Assembly: GCA_905221605.1 (NCBI GenBank)
Contig: CAJNDS010001169.1
Location: 310,001 to 374,000 of the forward strand
Source of the DNA: Symbiodinium natans
Lineage: Eukaryota > Sar > Dinophyceae > Suessiales > Symbiodiniaceae
Direction of reading: 5' to 3'
DNA length: 64,000 bases
Below, in pieces: positions 12,801 through 24,400 of this stretch. The notes beneath the pieces were generated by a model. That model searched no databases. It had not been told where the DNA came from and worked only from the letters and a program-made list of their open reading frames with translations. Numbering within the stretch: the first letter of the stretch is position 1; every line of letters begins with the position of its first letter. Made by a program: the position numbers and the translations under genes.

Positions 12801-15800
12801 GGTTTTTTTGGTTTTTTTGGTTTTTTTGGTTTTTTGGATTTTTTTGGTTTGTTGGTTTTTGTTAGTTTCTTGTTTTGTTGTTATTTGCCTTGATCTGGCT
12901 AGGACTCGGCTGCCATCCGCGGTGGGTCCATTGGGGGGGGGTGAGCATATATATATATAAGACTGGGGAAAGGGATTCAAAGTTGTGTTGTGTGTGTAGG
13001 CATAGGTGTAGGTAGGGGTGAGGTGGGGTTGTACACTCGACTTCGTCATGGCAGCAAGAACGCAACTCGTCAGGCGCAACCACCGAGACAAGCTCGAAAG
13101 CACAATTGGGATCCTCACAAAGGCCTCGACGTTTCCTCGCTGAACAAAGACCCTGCGACCCGCTTGTTGCTCCGCATGAGACCCGGAGGTACTACTCCAC
13201 GCGGCTGCAGAGTTGCTGCTGCCACAGGCTAGGGCTTCGGGGGCGATTTGGGAATTCTTCTTGGAGCTTCGGGAAAGTGGCGACTTTGCGGCGTTGGGAC
13301 TTCCGCCGGTCGGTGAAACAAGCTGAGACAAAGCCTCGAGTGGGCACGAGAACTGCGCAGGCCCGCAGGGCTAGGATTCAGGCGTTTCGGGCCGTTAGGG
13401 TTGGGTCTGGGGTAGAAGGTCGACTCGAGCTCCTTGCAACACCCGATTTAGAAACCCATTCAACCCACAAAAGGCTGAGTGAGGATCTAGGAGCGGTGTG
13501 AGGTTACGGCGGAAAGCAACCGAATTCAGGAGTTTCAAAACTCGTACCAAGGCGTTCTACATGTACAGGGCCTCCAAAGTTCCAAAGGTTTCTTCAAGGC
13601 GTTCGAGGGGAGGCAGCTACTAGTCACAAATTGGGCATCTATTCAGCCCTCTGACCTGCTTAGTGGCGTGTAGGGCACCTTGAACATGAAACCTCGAAGA
13701 TCCGAGGCTCTCATCAAGCCAGCTCCTGGCCCTGACGGCCCTGCAGTTCCACAGAGGTTTCCCAAAAAGGCCAAACTGTAGCAAGGCTTGTGAGATTCTG
13801 CTTGAGAGGGTAGATAGGCCATCTACAATCAGGGCTTGACAGCCAGCTGCGTCTTTCCCGTTCCTTTTGTGCAGAACAAATTACACTTACCAGACCCCTG
13901 AACCTTAAACCCTCAACCCCAGACCGTCAACCCCTAAACCCAACCATAAACAGCAGGCTTTTGGCATTTGGGACATCCCCGGATCCCCGGAAGTGACACT
14001 CCCAGCTCTCAGCTGTTACCTGGCCAGGGGACGGCTGCGACTTTCACCATGAATTGAGGGTGGAGGGGTTGAGGGGTTCAGAGGCTCAGGGGTTCTTCGG
14101 ATTTCGGGGCGAAGGGATCAGGGGATCAGGGGTTTCGGATTTCGGGACTAGGGATTTCAAGATTTTCGGGCTTTCGGATGTAGAGCTACGGGTTTGGGGT
14201 TAATGGTTCGGGGCTGAGGGTTGGTTGATGGCCTGGCAAGAAGATTGCACAAACGGGCTGATAAGGGGTAAGAGAAATCCAATGCTCAAGTTGCCAGGTT
14301 TCGGGCCCTTCAGACTATCCTAGAACCCTAAACCCTCAAACCCTAAAAACCCTAAACCCTACTCGAAACAGTACGAAGCTTTTCTTGAAGGCTCATGAGG
14401 TAGTCCTGCGTAACTACCCTGGTTGAGGGTTGAGGGTGCAATTCTAAGTGGAAAGAAGACCATGAGGCGATGACCAGCTACCCTACTTAGGACCCCTGAT
14501 TAAACACTGCCCACGAAACTCCAAGTTTTCGAGTTTAGGTTTTGCGGCTCAGGCGGATTTAGGGGGTTTAGGCGGCGTTCAAGGGTTTAGAGTTTAGGGT
14601 TTCCGCGTACAAACCCCGGTGGGAAGCACCTGCGCCGTCATCGCCGCTTCCCAGGGACAGGCTGGCCTGGCATGATGGCCAAGAGGTGGCAGGGTTTGGG
14701 ACATAGAAGAAATGCAGTTGACGGCCGGCAAGAAACGTCAAAGTCTTTGAGAGTGCGCAGTACCGTTTTGGATCTTAAGCCCAGGCCCTAAGAGGCCCAA
14801 GTCCGAAACCTCCGAGGCTCCTGTATTCCAGTGAACTTAGGACTTAAAACTTAGAGCTTGGGGGCTCAGGGTTTAAAGCTTGGTGTTTAGGGTTTGGGGC
14901 TTGGGGTTTAAGGCTTGTTGTTTGGGGTTGAGGGCTCTGGGTTGTTTGGGGCTCAGTTTAGGCTTTTGGTGAGAAACCTTGTGAGACATGGTGCAGGGAG
15001 CCTGCAGGCTAAACCCAAAGACCCAACTCCCTGAATCGACGCGTGCCACCCAAGAGCCCTCACCCGTAAAGCCCAAGACGTTTAGGACCTACCAAATTTT
15101 AAAATGGATGTTGAGACTCCTCCTCCCCTCCCTTGGCCTGCTGAATGGCGGGGCGGAGGTGGATGTCCAGGGAGGAGACCTTGACTCTCAGCTCGTGGGG
15201 CTTCTTTGGGTTAGGCTCTAAACTCCCCAGAGCCGCACGACAAGGCCTCAAAGAGATCAAGGTTGGAGGCTCAGTTCCGAACAAACTCAGGTGCGAAATC
15301 CACTTACTCACGCTGTGCAGCTTAGGGCTTGCACAGTCCAGGCCTCGCTTCGGGCTTCTAGGGCTTGTGATTCAGGGCTTGGTGGGTTGTAGGGTTTTGG
15401 GGAGTTCTTGTAACCCAAAAAACGAAGCAACCCCAAGACCGTGTCTTCCCCTCATGGCCCGTACTCCAAAGCTCACCCGAACCCGCGCCCCGATTTTGTC
15501 GACAGCTGCTGGACGTGGTGGAGCGCAAGCCTTAAAAGTTTCACCCTGAACCGTAAGCTCCTAGGCTGCTATGTGGGGTGTGGGGCTTCTCATGCCGGGG
15601 TTAAGGGGCTTGGCAAGGTTCATCGCCTCCTGTCCAAGTTGGAGAAGCGGATGTAGGTTTGAGGCTTCGATGTGCTCTGGTTTTTGAGCTTTACCTGCGA
15701 TCGGCAGAGGCTCTCTGTTGCATATGTCAACTCTTGAGTGAAGAACAGGAACTCCATAAACTGGCTCGGGTTTTGGGGCTTATGGCTGCGGGCTTAGGGT

Positions 15801-17325
15801 TCAAGGGGCCGAGCCATTCGATGATCAAACATGGACTGCAGGGAAAGGGGTCAGGGTTCGTGCGAGAAGGGGAAGGTGGGCAGGATGCCGCTCCCCCGCG
15901 CTCGCCCAGAAAGTTATGGCAAAAATCGATCCTCGGCAAACTCTCTGCAAGAAAGCTCGCTGAGTGAGAGGGCTCACATGGCCCGGATCCTTCACCGGCC
16001 TCTCACTAAGCTGAACCTTGAGTTGTAGATCAAATGCTTTGCAAGCTCATAGGCTGCCATCGCCAAAGAAGAAAGTTTGTGCAGGGCTTGGGTCTTGAAA
16101 TTCTTGAATATTTGGGACTTTAGGGTGCAGGTGCCCGCCAATTGATTTCAGGCTCCCATCACGCCGGCGATTTCTACGACGACAAATAAAAGACACGTCG
16201 CATACATGTGAAGTCACAGCACCGACACGCAGAATGACGCCAATCCCCATTGATTTTCGGCAACAAAAAGGCGAGGGGAAAGTTTTGGTATTTCAGTGGC
16301 TCCCTTATGTTCAGGGTACCCAAAACCAGGACCCAAACTTAGAGAACCGGGAAAGTGTAGCGAGAGTCGCCTGCTGAACAGCTGAATTTGACGACGGAAC
16401 AGCACGGCAACATTCTACAAACACAAACAAACAAGATTCCTGCCCATGAGCCCAAAATCCGGAAGTGTCTGGGTTCAGGGTTCAGGGCTGTTCAAGCTTT
16501 GGGGTGTAAGGGTTTAGGGGTGAAGGGGGCAGAGGTTCAAGCGAAGGTCCCGAGCTCATGTCGCCCAAGTAGGGCCAGCGTGGCTTTCAGATCCCCTTGG
16601 GGTCCTTGAGTACAGGACCTGTGGTGGGGAGGGACCTTGATGACAAGGTCTACTTGACAACCCTAAAACTCCAAACCCTCCATGCAGCCCTAAACACTAC
16701 GGGTTAGGGGCATTCTGGTGGGCCAAGAACCTCAGTAAAAAGTCCTTGCAGAAGGGAGTTGGGCAACCCGATGTTCCCCCTTAAGACCTCAACACTAGTA
16801 TTCCCCCAAGGCACTCGAAGTTTCTTTTAGTGCCTTTGCATCTTCTGACACTTAAGGTTTCGGGTGTGGGGTTTGTGGGTTTTAGGGGGATATGATGTGC
16901 GGTTGCAAGTACCCCATCAGGCGGGTGCTACGGAAAATGGTGCCTGAAGGGCCCGAGACTGCGGAAAGGCTGTGAAGCACCACGCAGAAGGGCTGTAGCC
17001 CTGTGAGAGGGTTTTAGAGTCTTAGAGGGGTTCTGAGCCCTCAACAGTAAGGCATATACCAAGAGAAAGGCCCGGATCAGCCCCTAGACCTGGGGATCCT
17101 GCGGAGGCAGGGGCCCCAGACAGGGCTTCTTATGGGGGTTGGGACCTAGTTTTTTGGGGTGTGTGGGGGGGGGGGGGGGGGGAGTGGATGCTTCCATGAT
17201 CCTTTGTCAAGGCCATATCCTGCTTTAAGATGCTTTAAGTGTCTATCTGGATCTTCAGGTTTAAAGCTTAGTCTGTACCAGGTCTTCTTGACAAAGCTGC
17301 CCCATAGCTTCTTGCGGCCCGGCAT
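9850..17325 (-). CDS. Unidentified multi-exon gene (probable)
   Basis: I do not recognise this protein. A likely first exon at about 17270-17325 starts MPGRKKLWGSFVKKTW, with AG acceptor-like bases just upstream. Further minus-strand islands with exon-like codon use and AG|...|GC or GT edges: about 16905-16985 (HSLSAVSGPSGTIFRSTRLM), 16545-16605 (DLKATLALLGRHELG), 15960-16017 (VQLSERPVKDPGHVSPLTQ), 15695-15752 (FLFFTQELTYATESLCRSQ), 15495-15535 (LALHHVQQLSTKSGRG), 15144-15196 (LRVKVSSLDIHLRPAIQQ), 14622-14655, 13700-13770 (AVRARSWLDESLG), 13578-13617 (LPPLERLEETFGTLE), 13050-13130 and 9850-9905 (NVKSGLHRQLLQ). Whether all belong to one gene is inference from position between LC8 and the GH15 gene. 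The 10226-12958 element would lie in one of its introns. Several islands also read open on the + strand, so individual exons are uncertain. Confidence 0.4.
10226..10266 (+). repeat. Left inverted repeat of the 2.7-kb element
   Basis: AT run, GGTCA, nine C, then AATGGACCCACCGCGG. It pairs with 12917-12958 with very few mismatches. Confidence 0.7.
10430..11560. repeat. About 92-bp degenerate tandem array
   Basis: The marker GGCATTTAAACCTA or a variant recurs near 10513, 10604, 10697, 10777, 10872, 10971, 11060, 11151, 11242 and 11510. Most units contain a dyad around ACCTTTAAACCCTATAGGGT, joining telomere-like CCCT and AGGG. The array decays to about 11800. Confidence 0.8.
11827..12846. repeat. 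Palindrome array centred on CTCGAG
   Basis: About 16 copies of CTCGAG, most inside a near-perfect 32-bp palindrome (AAACCATC + TTTTTCTCGAGAAAAA + GATGGTTT). They are separated by short variable spacers of about 15-30 bp such as GGAGGTCTTGTCCTGGT and GAGCAGCCGCTCTTCGA. A flanking block, (CCAAAAAAA)n plus CTATGGGGCTGGGGCCTCC, occurs at 11860-11965 and 12325-12408 in one orientation and inverted at 12752-12840. All frames stay open through it on both strands, which is a repeat artefact. Confidence 0.9.
12917..12958 (-). repeat. Right inverted repeat of the 2.7-kb element
   Basis: CCGCGGTGGGTCCATT, nine G, TGAGC and an AT run: the reverse complement of the left end. Confidence 0.7.
17165..17182. 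repeat. G18 homopolymer
   Basis: Eighteen consecutive G just beyond the likely first exon of the unidentified gene. Confidence 0.95.
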
Positions 17326-17918
17326 GCCTCCTACACCTACGCCTGAAACCCCCAACCCTAACCCTACGCCCGAAACCCTTTCTCCCAAAACCTTAGTTCC
17401 TAGACATATGCTCCGACGTCCAAATAGGGTTTAGGGTCTGAGGTTGGGGGTCTAGGGTTGACTAGGGGGTTTCTTTGGCACTCTGAATCCTGGAAGGTTC
17501 TTCCCGGCCCCTCCGGCGACTTTCTACTCACAGAATGGCGCAGAACGATGAGGAGGGAAGGCCTGCATGGTTTTAGATCGCATCTGTTGTCCCACGAGCG
17601 AAATGTACAGCATATCCATGGGCTGATCGTAGCAAGCCCGGGTTCTTCAAGAATGGTAGGTTCGACAGGGTTGGATGGAGAATAGGGTAACGGACATAGA
17701 TAAGAAAAATGCTATATGCATGTTCATGTCTAGTGGTGCTTGAAACGCTTGAGAGGCAATCGCCAAACATGTGGGAAAGAATTTGGGATAGTAGACTGAC
17801 AAAGTAAGTTGTGTAGCAACGTCACCACACTAGTCACTGGATCATGCTTTTCTCCAATGCTGTGGACAGTTGCCTTGGTTGGTGGCTGCTTTGCAAGTGC
17901 AGTCCTCAGAATTAATAG

Positions 17919-17943
17919 CCATATATATATATATATATATATG
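17919..17943. repeat. AT dinucleotide run
   Basis: Perfect alternating AT framed by CC and GG, so palindromic. It lies between the GH15 stop and the next gene downstream. No exon is certain in 17330-18480; 17980-18070 reads open on both strands. Confidence 0.9.
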
Positions 17944-18483
17944 GCCCTCAGCAAGGTCACCAACAAGCACATGGGGGAGGCTATGCGTCTGAACAGATGG
18001 CCGATTGCTTCCCCCCCTGGTCTTGTGCCTGTTCCTCCCAGGCTTCGCTCCATCTCCTGGCAGAGAAGCACACCGACACTGAGGTTGTGGGGTTGGGGTG
18101 TTGGGCTTAATTGAGGTTTAGGGGAGTCTTAAGGCTTAGGCCCCAGGGTGGGCTTGAGGAGACCAAAGCTTGTATACCCCAAGACCCGACAGACCTTGAG
18201 TACATGTAAGTGTCAGCCTGACTCTAAAGCCCTAAGCTTTAAAGGGCTTCTTTTCACTAGACACCCTGCGGTTGTACCCTTGGTGAATCTCACAGGCAGA
18301 CCCTGAAACTCCCATGCAAGAGTTTCGGAGTCATGCTAGGAGGGATACTAAGGAAGTCCTTTGAGGGGTACACCCTCAGTGTGCGAGCCTGAACCCCTTG
18401 CAAAACCCGAAATGTAAACCCTTGAATGTGTGGACCCTTGAAACCCCCAAACCTTAAACCCTCCCAACGAGGATCTTCTCCCT

Positions 18484-21400
18484 TCAACGCGCCGAAGCTG
18501 CATACAGCGCCATCTTGAGGTCGACCATTGTCCACACCTTGGGGGGTCTAGGGACTATGGGCTAGAGGGCTTTAGGGATTTAGGATTCTTCGGTGTTATG
18601 GCTTAGGTTTAGGCGGGTTAGGGACTTAGGGATTGGGGTTTGAGGATTCTAGGATTTCAGGCGGATCAAGGATTACGGATTTAGGGTTTAGCTAGTTTCC
18701 TGGTTTACGTTGACTGATGGGCAGCAGAATCCAGTCCAAGAGACGTGAAACCGCCCAATGTTCGTTCATGCATGGGACCAAAAGCATAACTACACTGAAA
18801 CTCTAACCACATTCATGCGGACTCACTCCATGACCAGTAGGGGAAAGGCAAAGCAATTGCTCGCTGAGACTTCTGTGCTAGAATTGCGTTGACCAGGTTC
18901 GCGCGAAGTTGCTTCAATAACTGAGGCATACGACAGAGATCACAACTATGCTTGCACAACATCTCGGTGTGCTTTGACCCCACCACCAAGGTGTTTGCTC
19001 CTACTGCCCGACCACCCACAACTTTGCCCGTAGTTGCAGGTCTGTCAGTGCATTTTCTCTGCTGGAATGTGAGATGCATCTCTCACCACCCCTGGTACTC
19101 ATCAGATAGAACACGCTGATCTTGCCGCGTACCTACCCTACTTCTGAGGGCGGCACCAAACCAACGCATCTACTTCTTCGGGCGAAACAGAACATAAACA
19201 GTATGCTGCCCGAAAGCACCTTCCCTACTTCCGAATAAACTTCACAAGCCTTTACATCCCCACAAACCGAAATTGCGCAAGCCTCCTAGCACGCCTCGTC
19301 TACTTGGAGGCTCATGCGTAGTCACAACCGGAGCCTGTAGCGCTATAGCTTGGACTGGTCGTAACCCTCCCTTGGGCAAGCTACTACCCGACTTATAACC
19401 CCCATGAAGGCATACATGCGTAGCTAGGCGCCAGGGGCGTGTTGTCGTTAGGCTGCCACTTGCCCTTGGCCAAGTAGTAGGCCTGGCTGCGAAAGCTCAA
19501 ACCTTAACGACTCAAAACCCTAAAGCCCAAGGCCCTAAATCTGAAATCTTCAACCCCAGCCACATGATCCTAAACAATATTGTACACTGCTGTGACCAGA
19601 GGCGTGGAAGTGCAAAAGGCCATTGGCCCTTGCAGGTTCCAGGCCTAGTCGGAGGTTCGTGGGTGTATGCATACCTGGGTCTAGAAGTAGGCTAGCTGCA
19701 GCCAGAACTAGTTTGTATCTGTTGGGAGTTCTTAGAACCCTACTGCATGAGCCCCTCTCGCCTCGGCACACATCCAGGGGCCGAACTCGCACTCCTCAGA
19801 CGAGGCTTGTCATAAAGGGACGGGGAGAATACTAAACCTTTTTCAAAATGTCAAACCCTAAATCAACACCTAGAAAAGAACTCTCAAAGGAAGTTGTTCT
19901 CCAATTCGGTGCTCTTGTTTTTGGGTGGCCTTTTTGAAACCGGCCGAAGGCTAAAGCCCCCCACTCAAAAAACACAACTCATGTGGAACAACTCGAAACA
20001 AACAAGCCAACAAGCCTTAGTGCCTCAATCCCTCACGCACCCCCTACGAACTCCCCTGACACATGTGCCGGGTTGCGTCGCCCGTGATGGCTGCGAGAGA
20101 TCTCGCGAGGAACAGCTGCTGCTTGCTGAGGTACTCGCTCTTCCTTTCAGTTCTCAGAACCCTGCACCCTAGACCCAAAGGCCGAAAGCCTACACACCAA
20201 ACCCAAACCCAAAACTCTAAACGCGCCTGCGAAGCCAGAAAACAGGCAGGGAGCCTGATGCCCACGATGCTCGTCAGAACTAAACCCTCGACCCTAAACC
20301 CTAAACCCAGACCTGATTCGATGAACCCTCAGCCCCAATCTGTACATCGCCTCTTGAGCCTCGCATTTAATTCCCAACTTCAAGCAAGTCTACGGCTTGG
20401 GTTCTTCCAGTTTAAGGCTCAGACTTTGGGGCTCAGGCGGATTAGGGTTTAGGAATCGGGGCTTCGCGGATCTTCGGGGACACGCGAGCAAGTGCATTCC
20501 CCCGTCAAAGGGCTGCTTAAGGCTTTGGCGTTTACGGTCCAGCCAGGCCACTGCGTCTTCTGGTACAGCTTGCCGTAGTAGGCGCTGATCATGGGGTCGA
20601 AAAGGCACCACTGAGCCTGCAGATCGGCATGGGGTTCAGGGGGGTCAGAGTCACTTGGAAGAATCCCCGGAGCTCAAATAGAGCCAGGGGGGGCGCCTCT
20701 TCGCCAGGCTTGATGTTGGCATCCCGCTCCTTGCACAAGCGACCCCCGGGGAGTTTTGTTGAGGTTCAGAGTTTCGGGGTTTCAGGGTTTCAGGGTTTGA
20801 GGGTTTAGGGTTTAAGGGTTTGAGGGTTTGAGGGTTTAGGGTTTAGGAATTCAGGAAATTTGCCCGGAGAACAGGTCGGGGTCTGGAGCCTGAAAACCCT
20901 GAAAAACCTAAGCCCCAAAACAAAACCTTCCGGACAGCTGTGAGCGCCACATAGGGCGAAGGGGTACCCTAGACCACCAAGCTCTAAATCCAAATAGCCC
21001 CGACATGCCCAAGTTTTCGGCATCAGGCTTAAGGCAATTGAATCGCAGAATCCTGCTTCCAATCCTTGCATAAACATGAAACCCGTTCAGTCCCCAGCCT
21101 CTGGACATAAAAACTCCAAAGCCAAGAGGGTCGGGGGGGTGGGGGGGGGGGACGGGCTGGGGGCCTTCAGCTCTTCATCGGTGAAGTGCTTCGTAGGGTC
21201 GGCGTAAAGCTCCTCAAGATCAAGGATTACAATCAAGAAGGATTCGGGGTGTGGACTGCATCAGGTCTTTGCATCCGGCCGGCTAACACCCCTGGAGGAG
21301 AAACTGACTCTGCACCCAAGCCCTGCAATTCGGGAGTGGAGGTTGTCACGGAGCAGGTTTGGGATCCGGGGTTTAGGGTTTAGGGTTTCGGGTGTGGGGT

Positions 21401-24400
21401 TTGAGGCTGAAGGCATAGGGTGAAGAGATCAACATCACGACTGCAAGCAAATTCTCCACGACAAGGCTAGCTATCTCCAATTCCGCCGCAACTCCTACAC
21501 CCTAAACCCTCAACTCTAAACCCTCGGCCCTCAACCCTAAACCCTAAACAGCAAGAAAATCACCCCGGGTTGCACCCATTTCTTGATCGGACGTGGGCAT
21601 TCGTGCAGGGCTTCGGGCGGAGGACTCACGAGTTGGGGTGTCGGGATTTGCTGGCTTCAGGCTTGAGGTTCGGGCTTGGGGTTTTAGGGTTTAGGGTTTA
21701 GGGTTTAGAGCTTAGGGGGAGGTAGGATTTAGGAATAGCTCAACCCACCGATTCAAGAGCGCGCCTTGTAGTCCTTGCACCAGTAGCTGTCCTGAACGGT
21801 TTAGAGTTTAGAGTTTGTGGCTTGGGTTTAGGACTCGGGCTTTGGGGTTTGGAGTTTAGGGGCCTTGTGACTTCGTGCACAACCTTGCGGCCACCGATCA
21901 AGAAAGAGGGCTCAGGGCTTCTAGAAGCAAAGTCAAGAGCCTGTAAACCAACATCTCTGCAAGGGGACAGATACGTAAGCCGCAAGCCTCAATGACGATA
22001 TGTAATGGCACGAAACCAGTGTACTTAACATGCGTTATCTATTCTTCAAGCCACCCTATATATACAGATATATGTATACAAGGTATAAATAAGTTATCAT
22101 TATCATACCTGAAAGTCGAACCCGCAACAACTCCCTGTGTCGGCTGTGTACACTTCCATACGGAGCTAGCTAGTGACATACACACGCTTCCAAGCACACC
22201 CTGAACCCTAAATCTGCCCGCAGCGAGGGTGAAGTGAAGGGTGCAGGGTTTTACCCCTGGGCTTCTTGAGGCCACTACGGCCCTGAGCCCTGAACCCTAA
22301 ACTCTAACATGGCCTTGCGATACCGGCACACGGCGATGTGGCCCGTGATTTTCTCCATCTGCTGGAGGATCTTGGCACCTTCAGCGCTTCGGGTTTGGGG
22401 TATTGGGGGTTTAGGGTTTAGGGTTTAGGGTTTAGGGTTTAGGGTTTAGGGAGGCTCATGGAATGGATCTGCCAGTCATAATCCCAAGGTCCGGCTGCTG
22501 CCCCGGTCCTAGGTAGCCCAGCAACCACTACAACAAGGGGACCCTTGTAGATACCGATTCGGCTTGTGAAGGAACGCAGAGCCCAGCATCCAGAAGGATG
22601 TCTTACATAAAGCCTGCTGATTTAGGGTTGAAGGTCTAGGGCTTGTGCTGACTGCAACACCACAAATTGTGAGACAGTATCGACTCCGTCAAGAAAACAT
22701 AAACCGTAAGCCGAAAGCCGTAACCCTGAACCTCAAATCTTCAACTAAGGTCCATTTATCGAATCCGCAGATGGCCTGGATGTAAGTTGCCAGAGGCGAA
22801 GCAGTGTTAGGGTTGAGGCTTTAGGGACTCCGCGAAAGCCTTTTCGTCGGCCCTGAGCTGGAAAACCCCTTACCTTCCCCACGCGCCGCACCCCATCTCC
22901 AATTACCCTACACACCCCCCCCCCCCCGAACCCGAAACCCTTCCGTAAGCTGCTGCAAGCTATGGGCCCATATCATCGTCCACGACCTCCAACGGATAGC
23001 AAAGGAAGATGAGCCTGGGCAGAGGGCTTTGCCTACGAAGGCGGCGATTGCGCAGCCGACACTCTCCAGAGTTGGGGAGAACCATGGCCATCATGTAGAG
23101 AAAAGGGCAGGTCTGTGGAACTTGGCTTGCAATTATTTCGATAAAAATCAGGTCTTGGGTTGCCGCAAATCCCCACCCACCCACCCCCACCCCCCCGCCC
23201 TCAACCCCAAAGCCTACACCCTGAGCCCTGCAACCATTCGGGGTGAGCAGCGCTCCATCCGCATCCTTTGCATTCTGCTTCGGCTTGACCACCTCTCTGA
23301 GCACTACCGTGTGGGCTTTGAGGGTGTTAGGGCTGTAGGGTTTAAGGCCTTAAGGTTTTAGGGGTTTGGCGGTGCTAAGGCCTTTAGGGTTTTAGGGGCG
23401 TTGGGGTTTTTGGCTTTAGGGCTTAGGGTTTCAAAGCTTCGGGCTGTAGGGTTTTTGGGGGTCACGGCTTTGCTGCTGTGGGCCCTTTGAGCTCCAGGAA
23501 TTTCGGGTTTGGGGTTCTGGGATCTACCCATGATGCTTCGGGTAAAGTAGCCATAGCTATACTTGGTTATAAGAGCTTACTCGGATACCAAGAACCCTAG
23601 ATTTAGGAACACATGAACCTTCCAGCAGCCGTGGAGGTGTAAGGCTTAGGGCTTGCTGCACGTGCTGGGGCTTTCGGATTTCAAGCCCTAAACCAGCCTC
23701 GTTGGGCAGAATCTGCTTGAGGGAAGCCGCGAGATTCTTCTCCAGCACCTGTGCAAAAGGTTCAGGATTGGCGCACTTCCTAGGGTATTTCAGGTTCGAA
23801 GGCCCTGCTTCAGTACTTCGGACTGTGAGACTTCAGGGTTCTGGGAATAAGGCTTCCCGTTGGAGTTTCGCGCATGCAGGGTTCAGAGCCCATGGTTAAG
23901 GGGCACAAGGCGTTTGGAACTTTCGATGGTTGAAAGGACGGCTCCGGCCTGTAGCGTGTCGCTCTTGCCAGGGAAGACCCATCCGGGATTGGCGTCCAGC
24001 GCCTTGCCCGAAACCCTTACCCCAAAACCCTCAATTGTCAGTCAAGGTTTAGGGCTTGGGGCGTAGTACCCCGAAAACCCTAAACCCTGAACGGTAGTTA
24101 TCACTGGGCTTCTGAGCAGGGTAGGGTAACGTCATAAGTAGAGTAGGGCAACGACCAATGAACCTTCAAATCCAGGACCTTGGTTTATTGCCTCGGAATT
24201 TTTGAGTTTGGGGCTTCAGGGCCGTGGGTTCAAGAGTGGCTTTCGGGCTTCAAGGTTTTCGGAAGCCTCAGGTTGAGAAGATTCCGCCCTACACCTAAAC
24301 CTTAAACTCTGCACTCTCACCAAAACCCTTCGGGCCGCAAACCTTCTGAAAGCTTCGGACGGCAGCCAACACCGGGCCAAGGGAGGAGGCGTGCCTGGGC

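Larger units (their letters stand above)
10226..12958. mobile_element. Candidate 2.7-kb element bounded by inverted repeats
   Basis: The ends are near-identical inverted repeats of about 41 bp: an AT run, GTCAC or CTCAC, nine C, then AATGGACCCACCGCGG, at 10226-10266 and reversed at 12917-12958. Inside lie a 92-bp tandem array (10430-11560) and a palindrome array (11827-12846); no transposase ORF is visible. A target-site duplication is not evident because the flanks are AT microsatellite. It appears to lie within the unidentified gene at 9850-17325. Non-autonomous or foldback element is an inference. Confidence 0.55.

Noticed and set aside
11802-12893. Long open frames (up to 217-224 codons) on both strands
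   Set aside because: They are translations of the CTCGAG palindrome array. The same repeat is open in several frames and both strands and gives repeated KPSFSREKDGF or NHLFLEKKMVF.
15659-16028. Plus-strand ORFs (ELYLRSAEALCCICQLLSEE and others)
   Set aside because: Antisense shadows of minus-strand exon candidates that have usable splice borders; not certain.
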